In this document: one piece after another, positions 17,915 through 24,947 of the stretch
Position numbering within the stretch: the first letter of the stretch is position 1
Layout: each line of letters starts with the position of its first letter
Source: Alphaproteobacteria bacterium
Lineage (GTDB): Bacteria > Pseudomonadota > Alphaproteobacteria > Rhodospirillales > WMHbin7
Direction of reading: 5' to 3'
Assembly: GCA_015232335.1 (NCBI GenBank)
Contig: JADFZV010000003.1
Location: 62,001 to 126,000 of the forward strand
DNA: 64,000 nt
Translations under genes and position numbers: made by a program
Notes under the pieces: model-generated
What the model was told of the DNA's origin: nothing
Databases searched by the model: none
Seen by the model: the letters and a program-made list of their open reading frames with translations, nothing else

Positions 17915-18589
17915 TCAGTCAAGGTCAAGGGACGCCTTGGCCTTCTCGATTTCGCGTCGGGCGTCTTCCTCCTTCGCAAGATCAACAAGCCCTTCAAGAT
18001 ACCAAGCAAGCTGCTCTTCGGTTTTGATAATGTCGTGCGGGTGGATATCTTCACCAATCGGCAGGGGAACGAATTTTAGTCCTCGTGATTTGAGCGCCGT
18101 TGCACAGGTGACAATTTGCTCCAAATCATTTTTGCGATACAGCGCAGATTGAAGCGTCTCGCACATTTCAAGAAGAGTGAGAAGCGGCCCGTATTTTTCA
18201 CGAAACCGCTCAATTCCAGCCTCCGACACCAACTTTTCGAGGACTGCCATAAGCAGTTCTACGGCATCACAATACCAGCCAAGCGCCTGCTGATTTTCAA
18301 AGTACGCTTGCTGATATCTTGGCAGCCCCCGCAATCGGCTATGCCACTCATTTCCAATTTTCTCATACTCCTCCTTTGCCTCTGAAAGCTGGGCTTGCGC
18401 CTCAGGAATCAGATCGGCAATGACGGCAACCGGGGTGCCGTCGATATCGACAATGGATTGAACGGCCAGAGACGGCGAATGATATTTAATCAGTTGCCGT
18501 CGATTTTGACCGCTTGCGGCTTGGCCGAAGTCGATGAAATGAATCTCCTCGACTCTCAATTTTTCAGGATCAGGAAAGACGCTGCTCAT
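17915..18589 (-). CDS. Unknown 224-residue protein, last gene of a four-gene minus-strand operon
   Basis: I do not recognise this product. It is largely helical and acidic, with a heptad-rich stretch around EAQAQLSEAKEEYEKIGNEW (about residues 63-82) and no signal peptide or membrane segment. The N-terminus (EEIHFIDFGQAASGQNRRQL) is beta-like. The ATG at 18589 is preceded by AAGGGGG at good distance and overlaps the previous gene by 20 bp, so the unit is translationally coupled. It ends 30 bp before the CRISPR-like array on the same strand, so the transcript could run into the array. Being coded with mobilization genes on the element, it may act in plasmid maintenance or transfer, but that is a guess. 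Confidence 0.7.
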   Translation of the reverse strand: MSSVFPDPEKLRVEEIHFIDFGQAASGQNRRQLIKYHSPSLAVQSIVDIDGTPVAVIADLIPEAQAQLSEAKEEYEKIGNEWHSRLRGLPRYQQAYFENQQALGWYCDAVELLMAVLEKLVSEAGIERFREKYGPLLTLLEMCETLQSALYRKNDLEQIVTCATALKSRGLKFVPLPIGEDIHPHDIIKTEEQLAWYLEGLVDLAKEEDARREIEKAKASLDLD

Positions 18590-18755
18590 TCTCGCCCCCT
18601 TTCAACAAGCCCTTGCTAATTCGCCAGCGGTTAAGGTGTCGCAAAAATGCGTCCGACAAGACGCGAGGCTTGACCGTTTTTTGGTCGAACCTCGCTTCAG
18701 TCGTACCCAGCACTTTTTGCGTGGCGGCTTCTTCTGATTTCTCGCCGTCGCTCAT
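18570..18755 (-). CDS. Small 61-residue protein of the element operon
   Basis: This small hydrophilic protein (charged N-terminus DGEKSEEAAT, basic C-terminal half LRHLNRWRISKGLLKGG) overlaps the upstream gene by 4 bp (ATGA) and the downstream gene by 20 bp. A GGGGCGG ribosome site lies just before its ATG. I recognise no family. The tight overlaps on both sides are the main evidence that it is real. Confidence 0.6.
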   Translation of the reverse strand: MSDGEKSEEAATQKVLGTTEARFDQKTVKPRVLSDAFLRHLNRWRISKGLLKGGENEQRLS

Positions 18756-18937
18756 GTCCGCCCCATCGAAATCTGGCTTTGAATGTTGTCCTTGATGGCC
18801 AGGACAAGATCGGGGTCAACATCCACGGGAGCCTTGGCCAGGCATGCCCTCAGCTTTTTAATGGGGGCAAACGGCCCCAGGTCAGAAACCTTGATCGTCC
18901 ATTTTTCGGCAGAAGTCAGTTCAGCACAGTCCGTCAT
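18752..18937 (-). CDS. Small 61-residue protein of the element operon
   Basis: The product starts MTDCAELTSAEKWTIKVSDL and has no recognised domain. The ATG at 18937 is preferred over the one at 18949 because GGAGG lies 5 nt upstream of it. The gene follows the MobC-like gene by 11 bp and overlaps the next by 4 bp, so it is part of the same translationally coupled set. The short mixed alpha/beta composition (KVSDLGPFAPIKKLRACLAK) gives no functional clue. Confidence 0.6.
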   Translation of the reverse strand: MTDCAELTSAEKWTIKVSDLGPFAPIKKLRACLAKAPVDVDPDLVLAIKDNIQSQISMGRT

Positions 18938-18948
18938 TTTATCCTCCA

Positions 18949-19389
18949 TTAGCGGCGCAAAAGGTTGAGTCTAGCGAGCCGTGACGGCCCCGAATTTTCG
19001 GGTTCGCCAGCGAATGGCGGCGGCGGCGCTTCGCCGCCAACGGGTTTCTCACCCTCAGAGCACGTCGCCGAAGGCGATGTATAGGCGTGCCCTTCACCTC
19101 CTTCGTCGGTGATGGGTGCTTCGGCAAAGTCACTTTGCTCTGACTGACACCCGAGCCGTTTGAGCAAATCTGTGATTGCAGCTTGGTCATGCTCACGTTT
19201 CACTCGCTGACCGAGAATTTTGCAAAGTGACTTTGCAAAAGTCGCGTCTGAAATTGCCTCGGACGTGATCGCCGCCCCCACGACAATTTTTTCACGGGTC
19301 GAAGCGGCCCGCTTGCGGGCCTGCAGCTTGTTCAGTTTTGCCTGAAGCTCAGCCTGCCGCTGTTCCAAAGTTCGCGTTTTACTCGCCAT
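18949..19389 (-). CDS. MobC/TraD-like accessory mobilization protein
   Basis: The 146-residue product opens with a coiled-coil region LEQRQAELQAKLNKLQARKR (about residues 8-27), typical of small accessory proteins encoded divergently from MobQ relaxases (MobC/TraD-type). They bind near oriT and aid relaxosome formation. The ATG at 19389 is preferred because GGAGCG lies just upstream. The C-terminal third (Pro/Gly/Ser-rich, from GHAYTSPSATCSEG on) is low-complexity and encodes one arm of a 36-bp perfect inverted repeat. Divergent placement from the relaxase with about 300 bp between supports the role; similarity by eye is weak. Confidence 0.62.
   Translation of the reverse strand: MASKTRTLEQRQAELQAKLNKLQARKRAASTREKIVVGAAITSEAISDATFAKSLCKILGQRVKREHDQAAITDLLKRLGCQSEQSDFAEAPITDEGGEGHAYTSPSATCSEGEKPVGGEAPPPPFAGEPENSGPSRLARLNLLRR
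19060..19095 (+). repeat. Left arm of a 36-bp inverted repeat
   Basis: This sequence is the exact reverse complement of 19619-19654. It lies inside the 3' part of the MobC-like coding region, where it encodes part of the GHAYTSPSATCSEG stretch, and contains an inner GTCGCCGAAGGCGA hairpin. Confidence 0.9.
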
Positions 19390-19690
19390 TTTTCGCTCCA
19401 TAAGTTGTTATTTTCCAATGCGTTGATAGACTCGCCTGTGTAGAAGCTATCTCATACACAGTATTCGAAGCCTTCTGCCCGGTCGTATGTCTTTGCTTTC
19501 TCACGTCTAAACATTGTCGATCTTATCACATAATCCATTTGACTCAACGATGATTCTATGGATTCGTAGATCGTCGAATTTTTACTTGCAGTCTTGTTGA
19601 CTGCCTGGAGCGTTTAGCGAAGGGCACGCCTATACATCGCCTTCGGCGACGTGCGCATAAACGGGGAGGCCGCTTCGGCGGCAAAGTGAC
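19390..19690. other. Divergent mob intergenic region, candidate oriT
   Basis: These 301 bp lie between the MobC-like gene and the relaxase, where MobQ-type elements carry oriT and both promoters. The region is AT-rich for about 180 bp (19410-19600) and then ends in the right arm of the 36-bp inverted repeat. A GCAAAGTGACTT-type motif at 19681-19692 abuts the relaxase start and recurs inside the MobC-like gene near 19130 and 19218, so it may be an operator. No known nick consensus is identified with confidence. Confidence 0.5.
19619..19654 (-). repeat. Right arm of a 36-bp inverted repeat
   Basis: This is the exact reverse complement of 19060-19095. It lies 37 bp upstream of the relaxase start codon and has the inner hairpin TCGCCTTCGGCGA. 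Confidence 0.9.
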
Positions 19691-20956
19691 TTGGCTAGAG
19701 ATGGGCACTTTAGGCTTGATGCAAATATTGTCTCGCGCGGCAAAGGTCATAGCGCCGTCGCCAAAGCCGCCTATCGGTCCGGCGCGAAATTTAATGACGA
19801 ACGGTTAGGTCGGAGCTGGGATTACAGCGGCAAGCAAGATGTCATTCATTCAGAAATCATTGCTCCGGCTGATGCGCCGGATTGGGCGCTTGATCGTGAA
19901 AAGTTGTGGAATGAAGTAGAGAAATTTGAAAGCCGGAAGGATGCACAACTCTCCAGAACTTTCGATCTTTCCCTTCCAAGGGAATTGGACAGCGAGCAGC
20001 AGTTAGAAGCGGCTCGAAACTTTGCCAACCGTGAATTTGTTTCAAAGGGTTATGTCGTTGACTTAAATTTTCACAACCCGCCAGCAAGCGACGGTGGCGA
20101 GCAGCCGCACTGCCACATGATGGTAACGATGAGGCGAGTTGACAAAAGTGGGTTTTGCAACGAGCGGAAACCCCGCGACATGAACAACACGAATCAGCTT
20201 GAACAGTGGAGAAAAGCTTGGGCAGACGACGAGAATGTAGCGCTTGAGAAGGCTGGATTAGATGTTCGTGTTGACCACAGGTCCCTCGAAGTTAGACGTG
20301 AAGAAGCCCTTCAAAATGGTTACCTTGAAAAGGCCGCCGAACTTGATCGCATGCCGCAGGGCAAGCAAGGCGCAGCCGCCACCGGCATCAAGCGCGACGG
20401 ACGCAAAAGCCGCCGCGCAGAATTCCAAGATCAGATCAAAGCAGATAACCAAGAACGGCAAACGTTGGCAAAGGAAGTCATCAACACAAAGCTGGACGTT
20501 CAAAACGGGAAATTGAGCAGGGCGGACGCCGGGAACAGGCTTGAAAAGCTGGCCGAGGATGCCAGCAAGAAAGCCGATTTCTGGAAATCGAAGGGATCAA
20601 GAATCGGCGAGCGCCATTGGTCCTCCCTTTCTTCCCAACTGAAAATCGATGCCCAGTCAACCCGGCTTGGCCCCGGCCTGGGCCAGGCCGCCGAAAAAAT
20701 CGGCGGCGGCGGAAAGACAGGCAAGGCCAGTGCGGGCGCAGCCTTGCGACCCGGCAAGCCAAAATTGCCCGGCACTGGCGGCGGCGGGGGTGGCGGCGAC
20801 GAGGTCGATAAGCTTGTGAGTCAAACCTCATCATCAATCAAAAAAGTCGCCGAGATAATGGCAAAGGCTGCGAGCGCGGGATTGCCCTCCCCTGGGGGCG
20901 CGGCGGGTGCGATTGCCAAGTCAATCATCAAGCCAGGCCTTGGGCGGCGGCTATGA
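19691..20956 (+). CDS. MobA/MobL-type relaxase (MobQ family)
   Basis: The 421-residue protein has the MobQ relaxase domain in residues 1-200. The N-terminal HFRLDANIVSRGKGHSAVAKAAYRSG block is followed by the metal-binding motif PHCHMMVTMRRV near residue 138. These enzymes nick oriT and lead the strand into a recipient through a helper's secretion system. The TTG at 19691 gives the family N-terminus. After residue 330 the protein becomes Gly/Lys-rich low complexity with GGGGGGGDEVDKL. There is no helicase or primase domain. It heads a plus-strand cluster of small genes. Confidence 0.9.
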   Translation: MARDGHFRLDANIVSRGKGHSAVAKAAYRSGAKFNDERLGRSWDYSGKQDVIHSEIIAPADAPDWALDREKLWNEVEKFESRKDAQLSRTFDLSLPRELDSEQQLEAARNFANREFVSKGYVVDLNFHNPPASDGGEQPHCHMMVTMRRVDKSGFCNERKPRDMNNTNQLEQWRKAWADDENVALEKAGLDVRVDHRSLEVRREEALQNGYLEKAAELDRMPQGKQGAAATGIKRDGRKSRRAEFQDQIKADNQERQTLAKEVINTKLDVQNGKLSRADAGNRLEKLAEDASKKADFWKSKGSRIGERHWSSLSSQLKIDAQSTRLGPGLGQAAEKIGGGGKTGKASAGAALRPGKPKLPGTGGGGGGGDEVDKLVSQTSSSIKKVAEIMAKAASAGLPSPGGAAGAIAKSIIKPGLGRRL

Positions 20957-21114
20957 AAATTGAAATTGAAGTCCCGGACCAAGAGACTGCGGACCTTCTC
21001 TTGAAGCTTGCCGAGCGGCTTTGCGGTCAACGTGGACCTATCCAGTCCGACTCATCCAATTTTGGGCCAAACACCCTTCCTTCCCCGGAAACAAGGCGGA
21101 TAAATCATGACTGA
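20953..21114 (+). CDS. Small 53-residue protein coupled to the relaxase
   Basis: The ATG at 20953 overlaps the relaxase stop (ATGA), and the frame overlaps the next gene by 8 bp. The product starts MKIEIEVPDQETADLLLKLA and is an amphipathic acidic peptide of 53 residues with no known family. The IEIEVP-type beta strand followed by a leucine-rich helix hints at a tiny ribbon-helix fold, which is speculative. The tight overlaps on both sides support translation. Confidence 0.55.
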   Translation: MKIEIEVPDQETADLLLKLAERLCGQRGPIQSDSSNFGPNTLPSPETRRINHD

Positions 21115-21703
21115 TCTTATGACAGATTGCATGAGGCTTGCCCGTAAAATGGGCGGGGAAAAACTTGAAAGAATGTTGGAATTCTATGACGAGCCGTTTC
21201 ACTTTTTGCTTGATGATCGCGATCATTTTGGCAAGGCGTGGTTCACCAACAATCGACTTTCAAAAATTCAGATATCCTTGAGCCCAAATGATCCGATTGA
21301 GTCAACAGCCCACGAGATATTTCATGTTGCTTATCGAACAAGGCTTACCCCGAAAGAGCGGCATCTTTTGTCTCACTACTGCCCAACTGTGCAGGAGTAC
21401 CACAGCTTCGTCGTATATGAATACGATGAAGACGACTTGGCTGAAGAACGAGTGGCCCGCACATTCGGACCATGGGCCGCTGCTCGCTGGCGTGGTGAGG
21501 AATTCCTGATTCACAACACCCCGATTCCGGTAGCTGAGGTCGTTGAACTTTTTGAAGAAATTTATGAAGGCCGCATTCTGCGCAGATCGATGTTTCTGTA
21601 CGAACCCGCGTTTCGGAAACTGTGGCTTTGGGTCGGGATACCTACGGCCTTTTATTTTCTGATGACGGCCTGGACTCTGACGCTCGCTTTCACACGTCAC
21701 TAG
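21107..21703 (+). CDS. HExxH metallopeptidase-like protein with C-terminal membrane anchor
   Basis: This 198-residue product contains STAHEIFHVAYRTRL (HExxH near residue 69), the zinc site typical of small metallopeptidases such as the ImmA/IrrE group. A downstream acidic stretch, EDDLAEERVARTFG, could supply the third ligand. The last 30 residues (LWLWVGIPTAFYFLMTAWTLTLAF) form a membrane helix, which would place the catalytic domain in the cytoplasm or tether it at the membrane. The ATG at 21107 overlaps the preceding small gene. I cannot assign a substrate. ImmA-type proteases on mobile elements cleave repressors during excision, so a regulatory role is possible. Confidence 0.7.
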   Translation: MTDLMTDCMRLARKMGGEKLERMLEFYDEPFHFLLDDRDHFGKAWFTNNRLSKIQISLSPNDPIESTAHEIFHVAYRTRLTPKERHLLSHYCPTVQEYHSFVVYEYDEDDLAEERVARTFGPWAAARWRGEEFLIHNTPIPVAEVVELFEEIYEGRILRRSMFLYEPAFRKLWLWVGIPTAFYFLMTAWTLTLAFTRH

Positions 21704-21711
21704 AGGTCACC

Positions 21712-21846
21712 ATGAACGACAAAAAAATCGACAAGTATGTTAAAAACCTCAAGGGCCCTGGCGGCATTAGGTGCCTACGATTATCGGCCATAATGCTGAT
21801 CTCCGCCCTGCTTTTGTTCGTCCGAAGCTGTGCCAGCTTCAATTGA
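21712..21846 (+). CDS. Small 44-residue membrane protein
   Basis: An ATG with GAGGT 6 nt upstream opens a 44-codon frame, 8 bp after the HExxH gene. The N-terminal half is basic (NDKKIDKYVKNLKGPGG) and the second half is a single hydrophobic helix (LSAIMLISALLLFV) ending near a Cys. No family is recognised. Its size, topology and place behind an element gene fit small exclusion, lysis or toxin-type peptides, but none is demonstrated. Confidence 0.55.
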   Translation: MNDKKIDKYVKNLKGPGGIRCLRLSAIMLISALLLFVRSCASFN

Positions 21847-21876
21847 TGGCCAAGACCGGGGTGGCGGCGCTGATGT

Positions 21877-22536
21877 TCAGCCCTGAGCCTCTTTAGCCGC
21901 CATAGTGTCGAGGTGGGCCTTGATTGATTCCAAGTGCTTCCTGACCAATTGGTCTTCTTCTCGGTAGAACGCTGAAAGCTTTCTGGACACCATAATTGCC
22001 GCAATCGGTGCGAACACCAGCAACCATGTTGCTGCTGATGGGCTTGTAGCATTTGGGCTTGTCGCCTTCACCAGCGCTGCCAAGATAATGAAAACGACTA
22101 CTCCAACAATCATGGCGGCTAAACAGCCTAGCTTTGTCCGTTTTTCGCCGTCCAGCATCGAAACGATGCCTTTGTTCAGAGTGATGGATTGCCCGGACGT
22201 ATGATTTTTAAGAAAAACATACGGCCCACTTGTCTTGCCAGAGGAAATGCCCCAGACAGCGGAGACGGTTTGTCCTTCACGGACAGGTAAGTCGATGTCA
22301 CTCAATTGAAGAGGTACTTCTTCGCCCAGAGCGTTCTTTAGCCAGATTTCACATCTGGTCGTCACGGACGAAGAGACGCCAGGAACATAAGCAGTCCCAT
22401 TGCTGATGACCGCGTTCGGCGAGTGGACATGAGTTTCGGACCATTTCTTCTCGCCAATCACCCGGCCAATTTCATGAAAGAAATCAATGGCAATCTTATC
22501 ATTCTGAAGGCATGCCAATTCCTTTGGTAACCGCAT
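21877..22536 (-). CDS. Unknown membrane protein with soluble N-terminal domain
   Basis: The 219-residue product (from the ATG at 22536, which has GGAGGGG upstream; a TTG at 22593 would add 19 residues) has a beta-rich N-terminal domain of about 130 residues (WSETHVH to SMLDGEKRT). Two membrane helices follow (LGCLAAMIVGVVVFIILAAL and TWLLVFAPIAAIMV), and the last 40 residues form a charged helix (EEDQLVRKHLESIKAHLD). No signal peptide is visible. The family is unknown to me. Base usage is like the rest of the element. It is convergent with the small membrane-protein gene and separate from the mob cluster. Confidence 0.65.
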   Translation of the reverse strand: MRLPKELACLQNDKIAIDFFHEIGRVIGEKKWSETHVHSPNAVISNGTAYVPGVSSSVTTRCEIWLKNALGEEVPLQLSDIDLPVREGQTVSAVWGISSGKTSGPYVFLKNHTSGQSITLNKGIVSMLDGEKRTKLGCLAAMIVGVVVFIILAALVKATSPNATSPSAATWLLVFAPIAAIMVSRKLSAFYREEDQLVRKHLESIKAHLDTMAAKEAQG

Positions 22537-23148
22537 CATCCCCTCCAATCGCCTTAACATTGCAATAGTAGGATAAGGATTGCCACCGTTCAACGACTCT
22601 TCTTTTGCTTTGCTAGAGCAAAAGTTGGGGTTTATGAGCGCCGCCGCTATGTTTGCTTCGTTTTTCTAATGGGTGCAGGCTTCGTCCTGCACCCCTGCCA
22701 CGTGGCGAACGCGGGGTGGCAAGGCGCATAGGGGGCCGAAGGCCGACGGGCAAGGGGTGGTGCGGGCGCAGGGCGAAGCCCGAGCCACGGCCCGCCGCCC
22801 GGCGCTTGCCCCTTGAGCCGCGCCAGGGGCAGCGCCCCTTAGCCCTTTAGAAGGCAGACATCACGTGATATCTTCTGAGTCGTTCACCGTGCACGCAGTG
22901 ATGTTTTTGCCTTTTGCTTTCAGTCACGTACATTATGAATACGAGATATACGTTTTTTCCATATTGACGAAACAGCTTGTTACTGCCAAGAATCACCCAT
23001 TGAGACCCATCGGCCTTATTCCTCCTGTGAGGATTTCCAAAAGGCCGAGTATTGAGACCCCAGGGGCGCCTTGTGCGCCCCTGCATTGTTTTGGGGAAAA
23101 GACGTGCTATCCTTAATGGCGCGTCACTGGAATCTTAAAGAGGCCTCA
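22537..23148. other. Non-coding region with a very GC-rich block and hairpins
   Basis: This 612-bp stretch holds no convincing gene. A perfect hairpin lies at 22671-22694 (GGGTGCAGG/CCTGCACCC, CTTCGT loop). The block from about 22695 to 22860 is far more GC-rich than the rest of the element and full of short GGGGC/GCCCC inversions, as in plasmid single-strand or double-strand origins. A second strong hairpin at 23061-23083 (CAGGGGCGC/GCGCCCCTG followed by CATTGTTTT) looks like a terminator or attenuator ahead of the NYN gene. Confidence 0.45.
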
Positions 23149-23799
23149 ATGTCAGACACAATCGACCAGAACGTTATAACTCGCTACAGGGTAATGATTT
23201 TTGTCGATTTCTGGAATTTCACTTTGTCAATGAAAAGCGTGGAAGATCATTTCCGCCCTGACTGGAAGAAGCTTCCTAACGTAATCATGAAGGAAGCCGT
23301 TGAAATTATTGATGCAACCGCAATTGGCGTTTACACCGGAATGAGGGTTTATGGATCCTTCGACGGAAGCGGAGATGCCCCCTTACGGAAATGGGTTTCG
23401 ACGACGCTGGACACCTTTCCAGGCGTAAATGTCAAATTCGTTGATCGTCAGAAAAAGAGGACAGGGCCAAAATGTCCATCATGCTATGAAATCGTTGAGA
23501 TTTGTCCAAAGTGCGGCAAAGACATGCGCGGTACTGAAGAAAAGGGCGTTGATACAGCTATTGCCACAGATATGATTTCTTTGGCTTGGGAAGGGGCTTT
23601 TGACGCAGCGGTTCTTGTATCAGCTGATCGCGATTTCATCCCAGTGGCCGAATATCTCCATACAAAGGGCGTTAAGGTAATTCACGCAGCCTTTCCACCG
23701 AAAGGCGCGCAACTCTCTCAAAAATGCTGGGGGTCAATCGACCTCCCTGCACTTAGAAACAGCTTCCGACGCCCTGCCCCCGTTAACCCAGCTTCTTAG
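23149..23799 (+). CDS. NYN-domain (PIN-like, LabA/DUF88) protein with zinc-ribbon insert
   Basis: The 216-residue product has the NYN/PIN-like ribonuclease layout: the first acidic site FVDFWNF near residue 20, EKGVDTAIATDMISLA near residue 134, and VLVSADRDFIPVAEYL near residue 158. These give the expected cluster of Asp residues for metal-dependent RNA cleavage. Between them is a zinc-ribbon-like CPSC-x9-CPKC near residues 112-126. The ATG at 23149 follows AGAGG; two longer in-frame starts add unlike sequence. It sits beside the integrase and overlaps its 3' end by 17 bp (convergent). An RNase role in element maintenance or defence is inferred. Confidence 0.78.
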   Translation: MSDTIDQNVITRYRVMIFVDFWNFTLSMKSVEDHFRPDWKKLPNVIMKEAVEIIDATAIGVYTGMRVYGSFDGSGDAPLRKWVSTTLDTFPGVNVKFVDRQKKRTGPKCPSCYEIVEICPKCGKDMRGTEEKGVDTAIATDMISLAWEGAFDAAVLVSADRDFIPVAEYLHTKGVKVIHAAFPPKGAQLSQKCWGSIDLPALRNSFRRPAPVNPAS

Positions 23800-24802
23800 C
23801 CAAATTCTCGGCCTTGAGGTGCGTATAGCGCTTCAGCATGGTCAAGGTCTTGTGGCCGGTGATGGTGGCCACCTCCATGATTTCAAGCCCCTTCTCGAAT
23901 AAGCGGGATGTGCCCTCGTGGCGCAGATCGTGGAAGCGCAAGCCCTCGATCTCAGCCGCCTTAAGGGCCTTGTGCCAGTAGTCATCGAGAACTTGGGCCG
24001 AGATAGGGAAGACCCGCCCCTTGGCCAGCTTCGTCACCTCCCCGCCTTCACCTGCTGGCTTCAGCAGGGCCTCCAGAGCGGCGGCGGCCTTGGTCGATAG
24101 GGGCACATTGCGGGGCGTGCCGTTCTTCGTGTCCAGGAGCCGCACCACGCGCTTCTTGATATCTACCTGGCTCCAAGTCAGCCCCATGATTTCCCCTTGC
24201 CGCATGGCTGTCTCAATCGCCAGGAGGACCACTGGGGCAAGCCAGGGGCACGACGAAGCCTCGCAGGCCGCCAGAAGCCGGGCGTCTTCGTCTTCGTCAT
24301 CGACCAAGCGCCGATCACGGGCCGGAGCCGCAGCAGGCACCTTGATTTTCTCGACAGGGTTGGAGAGGCTTTCCAGGCCCCATTCCTTGGTGGCAACGGT
24401 GAACAGATGCGAGATGAGGGCAAGGTCATTGCGGACGGTCGTAGGGCTGGTGCCAGCCGCAAGCCGACTGTCTCGCCACTTGGCAAGATCGGCCCCTCGG
24501 ATCGACGCCAAGGAGCGCATGGCCAAGTCATCGCGCTTCCAGGCCGCAATGCGGACGCGCTCTTGCTTCGCCCCCTTCTTGCGTGGCGTCACCTCTCGCT
24601 GGTAGCGATCTAACGCTTCTGAGAGCGAAGTAGATTCAGCTTCGCGGGTATCGATGACATGGCCGTGGTCGGCCTTGCCTTCCTTGTCCCTCGCCCAAAC
24701 TTCAGCTTCGGCTTTGGTCGTAAAGGTCTTGCTGATCGGCTTATAGCCTTTGCGGCAGACCCGCACTTCCCAATTTCCGGCCCTTTTTCGAAATGTCGCC
24801 AT
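23783..24802 (-). CDS. int: Tyrosine site-specific integrase
   Basis: The 339-residue recombinase catalyses integration into the tRNA-Ser 3' end. The N-terminal arm-binding region opens with MATFRKRAGNWEVRVCRKG. A SAM-like core-binding domain covers about residues 65-150 (SLSEALDRYQREVTP). The catalytic residues are visible: Arg in ETAMRQGEIMGL, His-Leu-Arg in LRFHDLRHEGTSRL, His in TGHKTLTMLK and the nucleophile Tyr in KRYTHLKAENLAKKLG. The ATG at 24802 is preferred (GGCGAGG upstream); upstream in-frame sequence includes the phased att repeats. It reads toward the element interior from attR, so its promoter lies within the junction region and could be blocked by its own product. Confidence 0.95.
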   Translation of the reverse strand: MATFRKRAGNWEVRVCRKGYKPISKTFTTKAEAEVWARDKEGKADHGHVIDTREAESTSLSEALDRYQREVTPRKKGAKQERVRIAAWKRDDLAMRSLASIRGADLAKWRDSRLAAGTSPTTVRNDLALISHLFTVATKEWGLESLSNPVEKIKVPAAAPARDRRLVDDEDEDARLLAACEASSCPWLAPVVLLAIETAMRQGEIMGLTWSQVDIKKRVVRLLDTKNGTPRNVPLSTKAAAALEALLKPAGEGGEVTKLAKGRVFPISAQVLDDYWHKALKAAEIEGLRFHDLRHEGTSRLFEKGLEIMEVATITGHKTLTMLKRYTHLKAENLAKKLG

Positions 24803-24832
24803 GAGCGCCTCGCCACCCTGAAAATATTTTTC

Positions 24833-24853
24833 AGTGTGGCATGAGTGTGGCAC
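24833..24853 (+). promoter_or_regulatory. Phased AGTGTGGCA(C/T) pair near attR
   Basis: AGTGTGGCAT (24833-24842) and AGTGTGGCAC (24844-24853) lie 11 bp apart, the same motif, spacing and orientation as near the left end (15682-15702). The pair overlaps the int upstream region, so it is a candidate arm site and autoregulatory operator. Confidence 0.6.
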
Positions 24854-24947
24854 GGCATCAAGAAAATTACCCGCAATCACTCGCCTATCATTTATTATCA
24901 ATGCGTTGCATATGTCTTATTTCCTGCTTTGGGCAAAACATAACGTA

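Noticed and set aside
22653..22850. 65-codon plus-strand frame in the GC-rich block
   Set aside because: It is Arg/Pro-rich composition caused by GC-rich hairpins, with no start signal or similarity.
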